From Ectobius pallidus (taxonomy: Eukaryota; Arthropoda; Insecta; Blattodea; Ectobiidae), in assembly GCA_964059195.1 (NCBI GenBank), contig CAXKWD010000008.1, positions 46,976,502 through 47,040,501 on the forward strand: 64,000 nt of DNA. The letters are read 5' to 3'. How positions within the stretch are numbered: position 1 is the first letter of the stretch; every line of letters starts with the position of its first letter. This document shows positions 1 through 10,408 of the stretch, piece after piece. Both the position numbers and the translations under genes were made by a program. The notes beneath the pieces are model-generated. The model worked only from the letters and a program-made list of their open reading frames with translations, ran no database searches and had not been told where the DNA came from.

Positions 1-2
1 TA

Positions 3-1301
3 TTGGAAAATAGATTAAATGTTCCTGTAACTTCACCTGTAATTAATGATGTGAATGTACCTCAACTGGGAAACAATATGAGTAGGAATGTTGCTGAAGA
101 AGCTTACTCACAGTTACCATGTAGATCCCCTAGATGTCAGGAAAGGATAAACAGTCATAATGGTTCCCAGGTGCAGGATATTAATGTACCTTTGTCCACA
201 GGAGTTAGTCAGTTAGGCACAAATTTTCCTAGCTATTTAATGAACGAAATTAAGTTACCTGTTTTTGATGAGAATAATAATACCAATCCACAAAATTTCT
301 TAACTGAACTTCACGATTATTTTAGGTTGAGAGCCATTCCGCCTAACATGTACATGATCATAGTAAGAAAGGCATTGCAAGGTAGATCTTTGAATTGGTT
401 CAATTTGACTACAAATGAGACTACGACATTTGAAGAATTCAAAAGAAATTTTATCAGTAGATATTGGAGTCTATCCAAGAGAAACAACATTAGGATGCAG
501 TTAGCTAATGGTGTGTATGAGCCAGAGTCAGGTCAGACGATGATTGACTATTTTTTAGAAATGGCCGAATTAGGACGACAAGTAGATCCTCCACTAAATG
601 AGTTCGAGTTACTGGAGACTGTTGTAAATCACTTCCCAGAAAATGTGAGACTAAATCTGATAGTAGCAAAACCCAAAACTTTCTCTGATATGTTAGAATT
701 GCTTGCTGCTTTTGAGCAAAGGAATATTTTCAGAAGTAGGCAGAGCTATATGAATTCAAATGATAGAATGTACCCTCCCACTAACAGGTTTACAAATTCT
801 GGGGTAGGGGCAGAAGGCAATGCAAACAATTGTGACCAAAGTTATGAGGCTAGGAATACCTACAGAGGCCCTATGCCTAATCAAAATAGGAATAATCCTA
901 GGTATTTCCAGAATAGATCAGAGAATAGGCCATATAACAGAAACAATAATGGAAGAAATCAGATAAACCATGTCACTTTCAATAGGCAAAATGTTGGAAA
1001 TGGTAATAATCCAAACTCCTGGAGAAAAATGCCATGGATGAGGAATCAAGGCTATCGTAGGAGGTACCAGAACCGTACTTATAATAATAGAGGTAATAAC
1101 AATAGCAATGATAGTCAAGTTAGGCCAGGACAAGTAATTAATAATGGTAAATGGCGAGTAAAAGGTGTTGAGACTCAGCAAAACACGCTTAATCCCAGAG
1201 CCAGACCATTCAACATTAATACACGTAGTGAAGAGGTACCTGATGACGTTGTAGAAATTAATGATCAGGAAGATAATGGTAATGTACAACAGTTAAACTA
1301 A
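3..1301 (+). CDS. gag: Ty3/gypsy Gag polyprotein
   Basis: Retrotransposon Gag, the structural protein that forms the cytoplasmic particle. Of 432 residues, about 80-240 match the retrotransposon capsid fold: the region reads like family members around ALQGRSLNWFN, FKRNFISRYWS and a helical stretch before FEQRN. The C-terminal third (about 270-400) is very rich in Asn and Arg, with no CCHC zinc knuckle visible, so nucleic-acid binding is probably by basic residues. The true start may lie before the window, because the frame is open at base 3. It ends at TAA 1299-1301, and pol continues in the -1 frame across that stop. This is an intact reading frame. Confidence 0.85.
   Translation: MENRLNVPVTSPVINDVNVPQLGNNMSRNVAEEAYSQLPCRSPRCQERINSHNGSQVQDINVPLSTGVSQLGTNFPSYLMNEIKLPVFDENNNTNPQNFLTELHDYFRLRAIPPNMYMIIVRKALQGRSLNWFNLTTNETTTFEEFKRNFISRYWSLSKRNNIRMQLANGVYEPESGQTMIDYFLEMAELGRQVDPPLNEFELLETVVNHFPENVRLNLIVAKPKTFSDMLELLAAFEQRNIFRSRQSYMNSNDRMYPPTNRFTNSGVGAEGNANNCDQSYEARNTYRGPMPNQNRNNPRYFQNRSENRPYNRNNNGRNQINHVTFNRQNVGNGNNPNSWRKMPWMRNQGYRRRYQNRTYNNRGNNNSNDSQVRPGQVINNGKWRVKGVETQQNTLNPRARPFNINTRSEEVPDDVVEINDQEDNGNVQQLN
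1292..1298 (+). promoter_or_regulatory. Probable -1 ribosomal frameshift site (GTTAAAC)
   Basis: In gag frame the heptamer reads G TTA AAC directly before the TAA stop, which fits the X XXY YYZ slippage rule. The -1 frame is open from here for 53 codons to the ATG at 1457 and then through protease. This is the expected way to make Gag-Pol. A downstream RNA structure was not tested. Confidence 0.55.
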
Positions 1302-2335
1302 CAAGCCAATATCTCGAGGGTTCGGATGGTGTTGGCGCAAGTTTAGTCAATTCAGGCAAACGTATAGAACCCATAAATAGCATTCAGACACAAAGAAGCT
1401 TTTCAAATAATAATCCTAGTGAAGAAAAGAATAATGCAAGTAGGAGTGAAGTTATTATGGATCCTCCTAGAATAAAAGTAGTGATAGGAAATTATGAGAC
1501 GAATGCATTAATAGATACAGGTTGTTCAAATAGTGTAATAAGCGAATCCTTATATAATAAGCTTATCCAAAACAAAGTGAAGTTAATTTCTATTCCAATT
1601 TGCGGACTATCATGCACAGTAGCGATCAAAAGAGCAAAACAGTCAGTAAAATTTCAATGCATGTTGGATGTCAGAATTGGTGATTCAAAATTTGAAATAT
1701 TTTTTTTAGTAGTCCCAAAATTAGTTACAGATATTATTATTGGAGTTGATGTTTTTACGGAATACAGCAGTATCATAAGTTTTGAGGATAACAACTTAAT
1801 ATTAAATTTACAAGGAAACAAGATGAGCATTCCCTTCGACAATGAGCTGAGTAGAAGAGATGCGTCTAGTGAGTTAGGTGATAACGATATTCCGTATGAG
1901 ACGTTTATTGTAGAAAATATTCAGTTAAATGATATGATGATTCATAAAGTAGGCCCTTGCTTCGATGATATAAATAATGAGGTAGAAGTATGTAGATGTA
2001 TGACATTGAATTGCGATGACTGCGCTGATAGGTATGAAAATAATGTTGACGGAGATGTCAACATAGGGCAAGTAGAGATAGGTTATGTCTGTACGAGGAA
2101 TGTAAAAGAAGCCGACCCTAGCGCGAACTCTGCGACGATGAATATTTTGAAGGAGAAAGTTGATATGGCTCACAACTTAAATGAAGATCAACGTGATAGG
2201 TTGTTATCGATATTAATAAAGAATAAAGAAGTATTTTCGAAAACGTGGGACTTTGTAACATCTACGAGCATAAATTTGACATCGAACCAGTTGATGAATT
2301 CACATATAAGAGTAGGCCAATTCCGATTGCATTGA
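1298..2335 (+). pseudogene. pol: Ty3/gypsy pol, protease segment (first pol fragment)
   Basis: Aspartic protease part of pol, which cleaves Gag-Pol. The catalytic motif is IDTGCSNS at about residue 19 counting from the ATG at 1457, followed by a flap-like stretch and IIIGVDVF, the second conserved strand (hydrophobic-IIG-D). Residues after about 150 form an acidic linker to RT. The frame is in -1 register to gag, and its open part starts upstream of the ATG, so production by frameshifting is more likely than initiation at 1457. At about 2240-2250 the frame is lost: RT-like sequence continues in another frame, so a 1-nt indel is likely there and the last 30 residues are out of frame. Confidence 0.8.
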
Positions 2336-2604
2336 AGAAGGAAGCTGATATGACAATTCAGAAGATGTTAGACTCGGGAGTAATCGAAATTTCGACCTCA
2401 AAATACATCAACCCTTTGTGTTGGACGTTCAAAAAGGATAAATCTCTTCGCCTTACCGTTGATGCGAGGCATATGAATAATTATATCGCTACAGATAACT
2501 ACCGTCCGGAAAGTATTGAACAATTGCTCAGTAGACTAGAAAAAAGGAAAATGTTTTTCGAGCATAGATTTGACTCATTCGTTTTGGCAAATTTCACTAC
2601 GTAA
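2245..2604 (+). pseudogene. pol: Ty3/gypsy pol, N-terminal RT segment (second pol fragment)
   Basis: The start of the reverse transcriptase, out of register with both neighbours. It holds the Ty3/gypsy sequence preceding the palm: a KSRPIPIALK-like stretch, the region before MLDSGVIEIS, then NPLCWTFKKD and RLTVDARHMN. The fragment is flanked by two single-base-type frame changes, near 2240-2250 and near a T-run at about 2550-2560, after which RT continues at 2570. It has no start of its own. Two indels 300 bp apart in an otherwise readable pol suggest either recent decay or assembly errors. Confidence 0.8.
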
Positions 2605-5005
2605 AGAGGATAGGAAGTATACAGCTTTCAATCATAATGGACGTACGTACGAATTTACTAGATGCCCATTTGGTTACAAGACAAGTGGAAGTGCCTTACT
2701 ACGAGCACTTAGTGTGATTTTTCCAGAAACCGAAACTAAAGGAATCATTTCCTATTTAGATGACTTTCTTCTTAGTAATGATGATTTTGAAACCCATTTA
2801 GCAAATATCGACTATGTTTTAACAAAATTTCGTGAACATGGCATGACAGTCAAACCGTCTAAAACATGTTTCTTTCAGAAAGAAGTAGAATTTGTAGGTT
2901 ATGTAGTAACTCCCGAAGGTATCAAACCTAATCCAAACCGTATTGCTTCAATTCAAAACATTCCAGTACCACGCACTGTTAAGCAGTTACGTCGTCTTTT
3001 AGGCATATGGCAGTTCCAAAGCAGATTTCTAATTAACTACGCTAAGGAAGTAGCACCCCTTAGAGAACTGTTAAAAAGGGGAATTCGTTGGAAATGGACA
3101 GACGAACATGATCGTGCTTTTAATAAAGTTAAAGAGTTGTTTTCAAAAGCTATCTTGTTAGAGAGACCAAACGATGATAGGCCGTACATGATTCACACAG
3201 ACTCTTCATGTAAAGCTATAGGTTGTATTCTTAGTCAGATTGATGAATCCGGTGAAACCCATGTAATAGCTACAGCTTCGAGAAGTTTAAGTAGTACAGA
3301 ACAAAGAGCTTGCATTTCGGAATTAGAAGTAAGTGCCATATATTATGCACTAACAAAATTCAGACATTATGTATTCAATAAGCAAGTTACAGTGTATACC
3401 GATCACATTTCCCTAGCTTTCATGCAAAAATGTAGATTAACAAATTCTAAGATTTCGAGATATATACATGAAATCATGTCATATGACATTGTGATTAAGC
3501 ACATTCCCGGAAGAGATAATATCTTCGCAGATCTGTTAAGCCGTTTAGACCAGCACTCAAACATCCCAGATACTATTGCTTCACCAAAACAAGAAGTATG
3601 TATTTTAACTTTGCCATGTGTAGGATCCAAAGGATTAATAAAAGGGTTCAAAGACATAAAGAAATTGCAATCTGAAGATGAGACTATTGCTGAATTGCTA
3701 ACTTGTGCTAAAACTATCCAAGAACTTTCTGAGACTGATACGTCATCAGAAAATCAGTTAATGATCAATTCATCAGACATAAATGGTACTGATATGGGTG
3801 CTGATAACAGTAGTATAGATAATGTAAATAGTAGTGTAGGAGAAATACAAGATTGTAGTTTCAAACCAGGTAGTACTGTAGGATTGTTTGATGGAGTTTT
3901 GTATAAGTTATGTGGTTCAGATGAGTTAAAGTGGAAAATTTATGTTCCAAGATGTCTAGAACAGGATTTAATTAAATGTTACCACCAAGCTTTATGTCAT
4001 TCAGGATCAGAAAAAGTATTGATAAATTTAAGTAAAGATTTCTATTTCAAACATATGGCGAGGAAAATCAGGAAAATTCTTAAAGTTTGTACCACTTGCC
4101 AAGCAGCTAAACCGTTGAACGTAAAATATGACACTGAACCAAAGAATATAATTAGAGAGACTAAAAATAGTTTAGTAGCATTAGATTTCCATGGTGAATT
4201 ACCTCAAGGCAGATTCGGTTGTAGATATATCTTTGTAATGTATGATTGTTTTACCAAGTTCGTAAAAATTTATCCAGTGCGACGAGCAACTTCTAAAGCA
4301 TGTGTGAGCAAAATTATCAATGACTATATCCCGAAATTTGGAGATATTGAAGCCGTACTTTGTGACAATGCCACATCATTCACTAGTAGTCATTTTCAAA
4401 ATTCGCTAAGAGCAAAGAACATCAAAATTTTCCATAGTTCAAGTTACTTTCCCCAAGCAAATTTCGCGGAAAGAATCATGAGAGATATTACTTTATATTT
4501 AAGAATATTGTGTCATAAATCACACACGAATTGGGTTAGTCAGTGTAATGTAATAGAAAGAGTAATCAACCATTCAGTAAATGCAACTACATTAGCTTCT
4601 CCATATACTTTAATGACAGGTAAAGATGCAGACCCAGTTATTGCGAATCTTCCCCAAGCTAAATTCTATAAGGGCAAGAAGATGTCGAATGAGGAATTAT
4701 GTAAGAGAGCTCTGGATAGAATAAGGAGTAGGGCAGAAAAGAGAAAGGCAAAAGTAAAGAGGTATAAAGCAAAATGGAATCCAGAAGTAGGCACAAAAGT
4801 ATTGTTGAGAAATAAGAGTTTGTCCAGTGCACTCCATAGAAGGTATAGACGTATGAATATGGTTTATAGAGGACCATTCGTAATTTCTAAAAATTTCAGT
4901 AACCATACATATGAGTTAAGTACTCTAAATAGCAAAATAATAGGACGTTATCACAAATCTTTACTGAAACCATATTATGAAAATGCACCAAGTCTGATGG
5001 ATTGA
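2570..5005 (+). CDS. pol: Ty3/gypsy pol: RT, RNase H and integrase
   Basis: Main pol fragment of 811 residues. RT palm motif YLDD lies at residues 62-65. RNase H follows at about 205-310 (HTDSS near 209, TDH near 275). A tether region with a low-complexity Ser/Asp stretch (about 385-425) precedes integrase. The integrase zinc domain shows HHCC spacing at about 470-511 (YHQALCHSG, CTTCQ). The DDE core has LDFHG near 540, CDNATSF near 598 and a Glu near 632 (FAERI). A C-terminal basic GPF-type domain ends about residue 800. There is no chromodomain and no dUTPase. The N-terminal RT lies upstream in another frame, so this start is a decay artefact. Confidence 0.9.
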   Translation: MTHSFWQISLRKEDRKYTAFNHNGRTYEFTRCPFGYKTSGSALLRALSVIFPETETKGIISYLDDFLLSNDDFETHLANIDYVLTKFREHGMTVKPSKTCFFQKEVEFVGYVVTPEGIKPNPNRIASIQNIPVPRTVKQLRRLLGIWQFQSRFLINYAKEVAPLRELLKRGIRWKWTDEHDRAFNKVKELFSKAILLERPNDDRPYMIHTDSSCKAIGCILSQIDESGETHVIATASRSLSSTEQRACISELEVSAIYYALTKFRHYVFNKQVTVYTDHISLAFMQKCRLTNSKISRYIHEIMSYDIVIKHIPGRDNIFADLLSRLDQHSNIPDTIASPKQEVCILTLPCVGSKGLIKGFKDIKKLQSEDETIAELLTCAKTIQELSETDTSSENQLMINSSDINGTDMGADNSSIDNVNSSVGEIQDCSFKPGSTVGLFDGVLYKLCGSDELKWKIYVPRCLEQDLIKCYHQALCHSGSEKVLINLSKDFYFKHMARKIRKILKVCTTCQAAKPLNVKYDTEPKNIIRETKNSLVALDFHGELPQGRFGCRYIFVMYDCFTKFVKIYPVRRATSKACVSKIINDYIPKFGDIEAVLCDNATSFTSSHFQNSLRAKNIKIFHSSSYFPQANFAERIMRDITLYLRILCHKSHTNWVSQCNVIERVINHSVNATTLASPYTLMTGKDADPVIANLPQAKFYKGKKMSNEELCKRALDRIRSRAEKRKAKVKRYKAKWNPEVGTKVLLRNKSLSSALHRRYRRMNMVYRGPFVISKNFSNHTYELSTLNSKIIGRYHKSLLKPYYENAPSLMD

Positions 5006-5684
5006 ACATTAATGTTGATGTACATAAAATGTTTATTATTTAAGAGGGTTATGTTTGTATATGAATTGTTTATTATTCAAGGGTAATGTTGTGATGTAAT
5101 GCAACATAATGTGATACTGTATATATTTATTTGTTTGTCAAAAGTGAGTTGTATTTGTATGATGTATGCACACATATTATAACAGTGATTCAAGGAAAGA
5201 GAATTCGTGCAAAGGAATAAGATAGTGATATTTTGCAGACGATGAGTGCCTCGATGTAAATAAATTTTCAAATATGGACGATGAGACTATCTCGACATAT
5301 ATATATATTTTCAAAAATGTTTAAGAATTCTCTATATAATTAACAAGAAGTGCTGTCATATACTAAACATGTTTGTTTTTCAAGAAATAATTTTCAGAGT
5401 TAAGAATGTTTAAATAGTATTTTTCATTTTATTGTTCGAATGTTTGTCATTTTTTTTAAAAATATTGTGTTAAAGGAATGTCAGGGTAATACAAACCTGA
5501 TTTGATTTAATTTGTGTATATCCAAATAATTTTGGTCAAATTCATTTAATTCAAGTTGTAATGTTTAACACATACACCTATGTTACACTAACATTTATCA
5601 TTATTCACCATTTCAATGATTAATTTTGAATTTTTACCAAACCAAGCATAATTTAAATTTAATAAGAATAAATATTCTGGGGTA
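5006..5684 (+). other. AT-rich 3' non-coding region of the gypsy element
   Basis: No ORF with recognisable homology and no env-like gene. Short AT-rich repeats occur. A G-run at about 5679-5682 just before the LTR could be the end of the polypurine tract. Confidence 0.6.
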
Positions 5685-6365
5685 TGATGTGTTAATTTAA
5701 TTATTTACCTTTTCGGACATAATTAAATTAACACAGGGGCATTTTGAAGCTGTAATTGCTCCACCCTTTTGATTTATTATAAATAAAATAGTTAATTCAT
5801 ATTTATTCGAATCATTCAAATTATTATTATTATTATTTCGGTACCAAAATTCTCGTTTAGATTATTATTATTATTTCCTAATTCCAAATTTGAAATCTTA
5901 ACTGTAAAAGAAACGTATATTTCGAAAATACAACGTACTAAATTCATAGTTTTGGTCCGCGAATTGTTTTAACCAATAGAACTGTTTTACGTAATGAAAA
6001 ATACAGCCAATGAGAGAGAAGCATCCATTAGCCGCGAACTTAGCGTGGTCAAGAGCTCACTTCCACCATATTCGCCGAGGAGAGCAGACCTCCGTACGTT
6101 GCTCTTGTGGAAAGTCGCGGGAAATATTACCTAGCCTAATGGCGATTCTCACTAAAGCCACTTATTAAACACGAATGTATACTATAAAAGATAGCGTGTG
6201 AGTTTCATTTACTTTGTGAGAAATAAGAAGACAGAAATACACGTAAGTACTTGATAAATGCAATAGAAGTGGTGAATTTACACAAACATCTACGCAGAAC
6301 ACAGTTAATTTGAATAAATGCCGATATAAAACGTTTATAGTGAAGTTATCATTTATAAGGACATA
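5685..6365 (+). repeat. Probable 3' LTR of the gypsy element
   Basis: It starts with TG right after a G-rich tract. A TATAAAA box at 6183-6189 is followed 24 bp later by an Inr-like TCATTT (6205-6210), and an AATAAA lies at 6314-6319. The first 50 bp are an inverted repeat (TGTGTTAATTTAATT at about 5688, and its complement at 5721-5735). The right end is a guess, as there is no 5' LTR to compare. Confidence 0.5.
6183..6210 (+). promoter_or_regulatory. Core promoter of the LTR (TATA box plus Inr)
   Basis: TATAAAA at 6183-6189 and TCATTT at 6205-6210, spaced as in insect Pol II core promoters. Inferred from motif and position only. Confidence 0.4.
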
Positions 6366-6539
6366 ACTAGCTATAAACCAATCCCTCAGATGATTCGTGT
6401 GATACCCTGAGCTACAAAAGCCGTGGAAGATATATAGGTGCAGAACTGAAGGAGCCCAACGGAGAATCGAAGTAAGTACATTTCCACAACGAATCCAGCT
6501 CCCAACCCAAACACCAATATCAATTTGTCGCCCAACCCG

Positions 6540-6830
6540 GCACCTATATCACCTTGCAAGATAGCGTGTAGTAGAGCCTGCTCTTGCCGTAAGGCTGGTC
6601 TGAAGTGCTCTTCCATATGCAAGCACTACTGTGTTCAACAATGTGAAAACACTTTATCCACTGGTAGTTGATGATGATGAAGACAAAAATCACTTCAACC
6701 AGCTATTGGAGCCCGAGGAACAACCAGAGGAGGATGATGAGAGTTTCCTACCACTTCCACAGATGCTAATAGAGGAACTGGGCTCCTTGGTTTATTTAAA
6801 TTATACACATTTTTAAACATATATTTATTG
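6540..6830 (+). pseudogene. CXC (tesmin/CRC-like) cysteine-motif remnant
   Basis: One frame from about 6553 reads a Cys-rich stretch with the spacing CxxxCxxxCxCRKAGLKC, then CxxxC and QQC, ending at two stops at about 6668. Another frame (6631-6816) continues with a strongly acidic tail full of Asp and Glu. CRKAGLKC is characteristic of the CXC half-motif found in tesmin/TSO1-type proteins and in several uncharacterised, probably transposon-borne, insect proteins. A frameshift between the two parts is inferred. No start, no full domain and no neighbour suggest a function. It could be the tail of an unrelated transposon into which the gypsy element inserted. Confidence 0.4.
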
Positions 6831-7904
6831 ACTAATGGTTTTTCAGGTACTTAGAATGGCTTTATTTGGTAAAAGATTTCGGGCATAGCCATGCTATCCT
6901 TGATCAGGCTTATTAACACATCATTTCTATTATTAACAGTTTTTTATAGATGTACATCATGGTAAATTAATAAAATAACGGTATGGTGTATAATTCTTGT
7001 GTTTTTAAATTACATTCATGTTTTCTTATTTACTCATGTGTTTTCATATTTGTTTTCTCCTTATTCACATTTTAAAATCATTATTTGATGACACTAAAGC
7101 AAGAATAACTCTGTAGGATATACACCCGTACTGTTGAAGCGTTCTAACTCATAGGTACCTTCATATGCCAATTGCCGGACACCGGGAGATTGCCAATTTC
7201 GAGAGGTGTACTTGACCGAAACTAAAAATGTTGATACCCAGTAGATGCAGAATTTGATGTTCTACAACTTTTATTTCACGAGTTTTTCTCTCAGAGTACT
7301 CATTTCCAAGCTGCAGACTCATATACAGTACCATATCTCAGTTTTAGGCAAAGTTGGAAAAAATCGTCATTCTTTGACCGTGGTTTTCGACCATACTACT
7401 TGACCAAATTATTACGTTGTGGTATTCATTCGACGCATAATTTAATGCTCTTTAATTAGTTATATCGTAACTTTTTCGCTAGGATGTACCGTTTAGGTGT
7501 TAGAGGCAAAAAACCAAAAAAAGTCCTAAAATTTCGAGGTTTTTTGCCGCCAAAAGTTTTCCCGAGGTCGCCCGTGTTAGCATTTTTGTTTTTTTACATG
7601 CTTGTATCCATATATACAAGTTAAAAAAATAAAATCTTCTACCCCACCTTTTGCATCATACAATACCTCTACTGACTGGCCTACTTGTTCCTTTGGTAGA
7701 AACAAACAAAAAATTCAAATACCATATTGTCCCATGTGAATATTTTATTTTAAAAATACATTTTTCCTAGTTTTAATCATGATTTACTTCATATGTATTG
7801 ACTCTGCTATTCTAATTTTTTCCAATCAGCAGAGGAAAGAATAAGGAATAAATCTCCCCTTTGCATTTTTCAATTAAATTTGCTTTTCTGGCAAACTAAA
7901 TACA
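6831..7904. other. Non-coding AT-rich DNA, nothing recognised
   Basis: No ORF with homology, no clear repeat ends. Short homopolymer runs only. Confidence 0.5.
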
Positions 7905-8110
7905 AATACTCGAGCAAGTTGGCTGAAATGGTAATGTCTTGGACTCTCATTTGGGATGTCCCAGGTTCAAATCCCATGGTTGGCCAATTTGACATGGGAT
8001 TTTTCATAGTTTTCCCAGTCATAAAGGCAAATTCTGAAGTGGATAATTACTTACCATGACTCATCCTTGCTATTTCATCCTGCACCATATTAATTTAAAT
8101 TAATATTAGT
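7905..8110 (+). repeat. tRNA-derived SINE
   Basis: Pol III promoter boxes are visible: A box TGGCTGAAATGG at 7920-7931 and B box GGTTCAAATCC at 7964-7974, spaced as in a tRNA. A body typical of insect SINEs follows (TTTTCCCAGTCATAAAGGCAAA-type sequence). The 3' end near 8110 is approximate. The tRNA head is too degenerate to be a functional tRNA gene. Confidence 0.65.
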
Positions 8111-8246
8111 TGAAATTTACTGACATAAAATAGACTTACAATAGAAAATAGTTGCATGGCCTACTGTATAGACATAAATCCGTAACTCCTGATATGGCCT
8201 CAAAGCTCAAAGGAGTAGGCCTATAAATAAAGCTGAATAATATATA

Positions 8247-8919
8247 CAGGGTGTTAAAAAGTTACGTTTACAATGTTTCAGGGATGATAGAGGAGGTAAA
8301 AACAACATTTTCTTTCTGTGACAAAACTTTGGCATATGCTCCATTTTGCCACTAAATGGACTTAAGGGTAGATGGCTTAACTGCCGTCACAACACGCACC
8401 GATTAGTTTTGTTTGTACTGCTTTGATCGTCGTGTCAGGAACCATCTGAATGCTACATTCTCCAATCGTTGGATTGGCAGGGGTGGGGCGGTACCGTGGT
8501 GGCCACCTCGATCACCGGACCTATCTCTACTGGATTTCTTTTTGTGGGGAGACATGAAACGTCTTGTGTATGAGACACCGATCGATACAGCATAAAAATT
8601 AGTTGCTCGCATTGTTGAAGCTGCACATGTTATTTGAGACAATGTTGGCCTTTTTGAGCGTTGCACAGAGTCCATAGTACGAAGATACCAGTTGTGCAAT
8701 GCCTTCAATGAACTGCAGTTTGGACACCATCTCTAAAACGACAATTGACCTCGTTCCTTCTGGATAATACGAACAAAATTTGAATGTTGCAATTAACACT
8801 TATGTAGGCCTACACAATAAACGGCGCATATGCCAAAGTTTTGTCACATAAATAAAATGTTTGTTTTTACCTCCTCTATCATCCCTGAAACGTTGTAAAC
8901 GTAATTTTTTAACACCCTG
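8247..8919 (+). mobile_element. Tc1/mariner-type element, deletion derivative
   Basis: It begins CAGGGTGTTAAAAA and ends with the complement, flanked by TA on both sides (8245-8246, 8920-8921). The inverted repeats extend about 95 bp with a few mismatches (about 8247-8340 and 8825-8919). The interior holds the C-terminal part of a transposase. Confidence 0.85.
8413..8733 (+). pseudogene. Mariner-like transposase, C-terminal remnant
   Basis: The frame carries the catalytic-end signature WPPRSPDLSLLDFFLWG, which in Tc1/mariner transposases holds the last catalytic Asp/Glu and the run to the C-terminus. After a stop at about 8593 the same frame continues to a plausible natural end (QFGHHL then TAA) with one more in-frame TGA at about 8636. 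The N-terminal DNA-binding and most of the catalytic core are absent, removed by an internal deletion while both inverted repeats remain. It is therefore a non-functional passenger of a TIR-bounded, cross-mobilisable element. Only about 105 codons remain of roughly 350. Confidence 0.8.
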
Positions 8920-8921
8920 TA

Positions 8922-9260
8922 TATATACACATATATGTATATGTATAGGCCTATGTCTACATTTTCTACGTATCTACACTTATACAATTCAACGGCCCTA
9001 AATAGCGTGCTCACTCGCTCGCCCACTTTGTGAGACATCGGGTATACTCGGCGATGTTTGTCTCTTGCAGTCTAAACTTTCACGAAGACTACAAAATTAG
9101 GAAAACCGTTTCCTTATTATATAAGGCCTAAGTGAAATGAACACAATGAACAAATATTCTAATTTTATTTTTACTTATAATTTTCATAGCTCTGAACCAC
9201 AAACATTTTTAATAAACTTTCAGTGTATATTTATTTAAAATCCTGGAGTCATTTAATAAT
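8922..9260. other. Non-coding DNA
   Basis: AT dinucleotide run near 8920-8950. Nothing else recognised. Confidence 0.4.
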
Positions 9261-9681
9261 GGCAGGCGAAGCCGTGGGCAACAGTTGATAGTTTAACCCT
9301 AAAAGTATTGCAGACAATAAAAATCCAAACAAACCACTCCTTCCCTTGAAAAATTATATAATTTCTGAAAATTACACTGAATTTATCAAATAAAATTCAC
9401 ATCATATTCATCTGTCAACAAACAGTTGAGAAACGATACTTATTATCAGGTAGCTTTGAAACTGCATAATTGAATCTGAGATCGTTTTCCTAGGCGGCAT
9501 TTTCTAATCGTGGAATGTACTCTAAAGCCGGAATTTTAGCTGTTTCATTAATTATTAATGGTTTAGTTTATGAATGATTCGCATGCAAGTGTTAATAAAC
9601 ATAATGCTTTAATATTTATTATACTCTTAATTTTTAATTTTTCAAGTAATTATCATGGGCGAAGCCGCAGGCACCTGCTAG
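9255..9681 (+). mobile_element. Helitron-A 3' ends (decayed, + orientation)
   Basis: At 9655-9681 the sequence GGGCGAAGCCGCAGGCACC leads into CTAG followed by T. This matches the hairpin and CTAG 3' terminus of the complete Helitron at 48301-55058. A weaker version (GGCGAAGCCGTGGGC) is at about 9266-9280. The 5' boundary was not found. Confidence 0.55.
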
Positions 9682-9720
9682 TTCCATACATTCTACATAT
9701 TCCGTAAAATATGACACAGT

Positions 9721-9951
9721 GATTATAGTGCTTTCACATTCGCCAGAGGTTTCAAGGCCACAACTTCTCACGTCTAATATGCCCCCACTGATCAGAAGTC
9801 AGTATTCCCCTTTGCGCAGAGGAGCTGCGCTGTCGCACACACTCATACGACACCAAGGGGGAACTCCCTACTGGCTTGTCATGTGACTGGCATTGGAGGG
9901 GCATGATGTCATATGAGCGCGGTAAGAGGGGAATGTGAAAGGACTATAGTG
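9721..9951. repeat. Small inverted-repeat element (MITE-like)
   Basis: ATAGTGCTTTCACATTC at 9724-9740 and its imperfect complement at 9931-9948 bound about 230 bp. No clear target duplication. Superfamily unknown. Confidence 0.35.
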
Positions 9952-10408
9952 GCAGAACAGTCTGGCTGTGTGCTTACAGAGTATTAACCTAATTATATCA
10001 TTAGTTATTGGCTTAATCACAAAATGCAAAAAAGATTTTATATTTATTTTAATGAGTCTACTGTCTCCTTTAATCTGCACCGTTTTGCTACTTCCACTCT
10101 GTGTAACTTCACATAGAAAATCAATTTATCCCTGAGCAAAGAATAGTTTCAAAACAAACTCATCGTTTATAAATTTTGTCATTAGGAAGATACTGTACAG
10201 TTAATAATGAAGTTATCATTAACAAGCATGATCCATGAACACCTATGTTATCATTGCCATTGAGGTAGAGTGCTCTATTTTTTATTTCTTTGTTTCAAGC
10301 TTTTGTCACATTAGGCTTATTATTATAAGCGTCTATCTTGTAATCTAAATAACATTTTTTCTAAAAGAATGAAAATAAAAGAACTGTTTTCTGTACATTG
10401 TGTTTCAG

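Larger units (their letters stand above)
1..6365 (+). mobile_element. Ty3/gypsy LTR retrotransposon, 5' end cut by the window
   Basis: Gag, protease, reverse transcriptase, RNase H and integrase follow in Ty3/gypsy order on the + strand, then an AT-rich 3' region and an LTR-like segment. The 5' LTR and primer binding site lie before the window, so the LTR pair cannot be compared. There is no envelope-like ORF between integrase and the LTR. Pol carries two frameshifts, so this copy is probably not autonomous. Confidence 0.85.

Noticed and set aside
7912..7990. Functional tRNA gene
   Set aside because: The A and B boxes are good, but the stems do not look complete and the flank is SINE-like.
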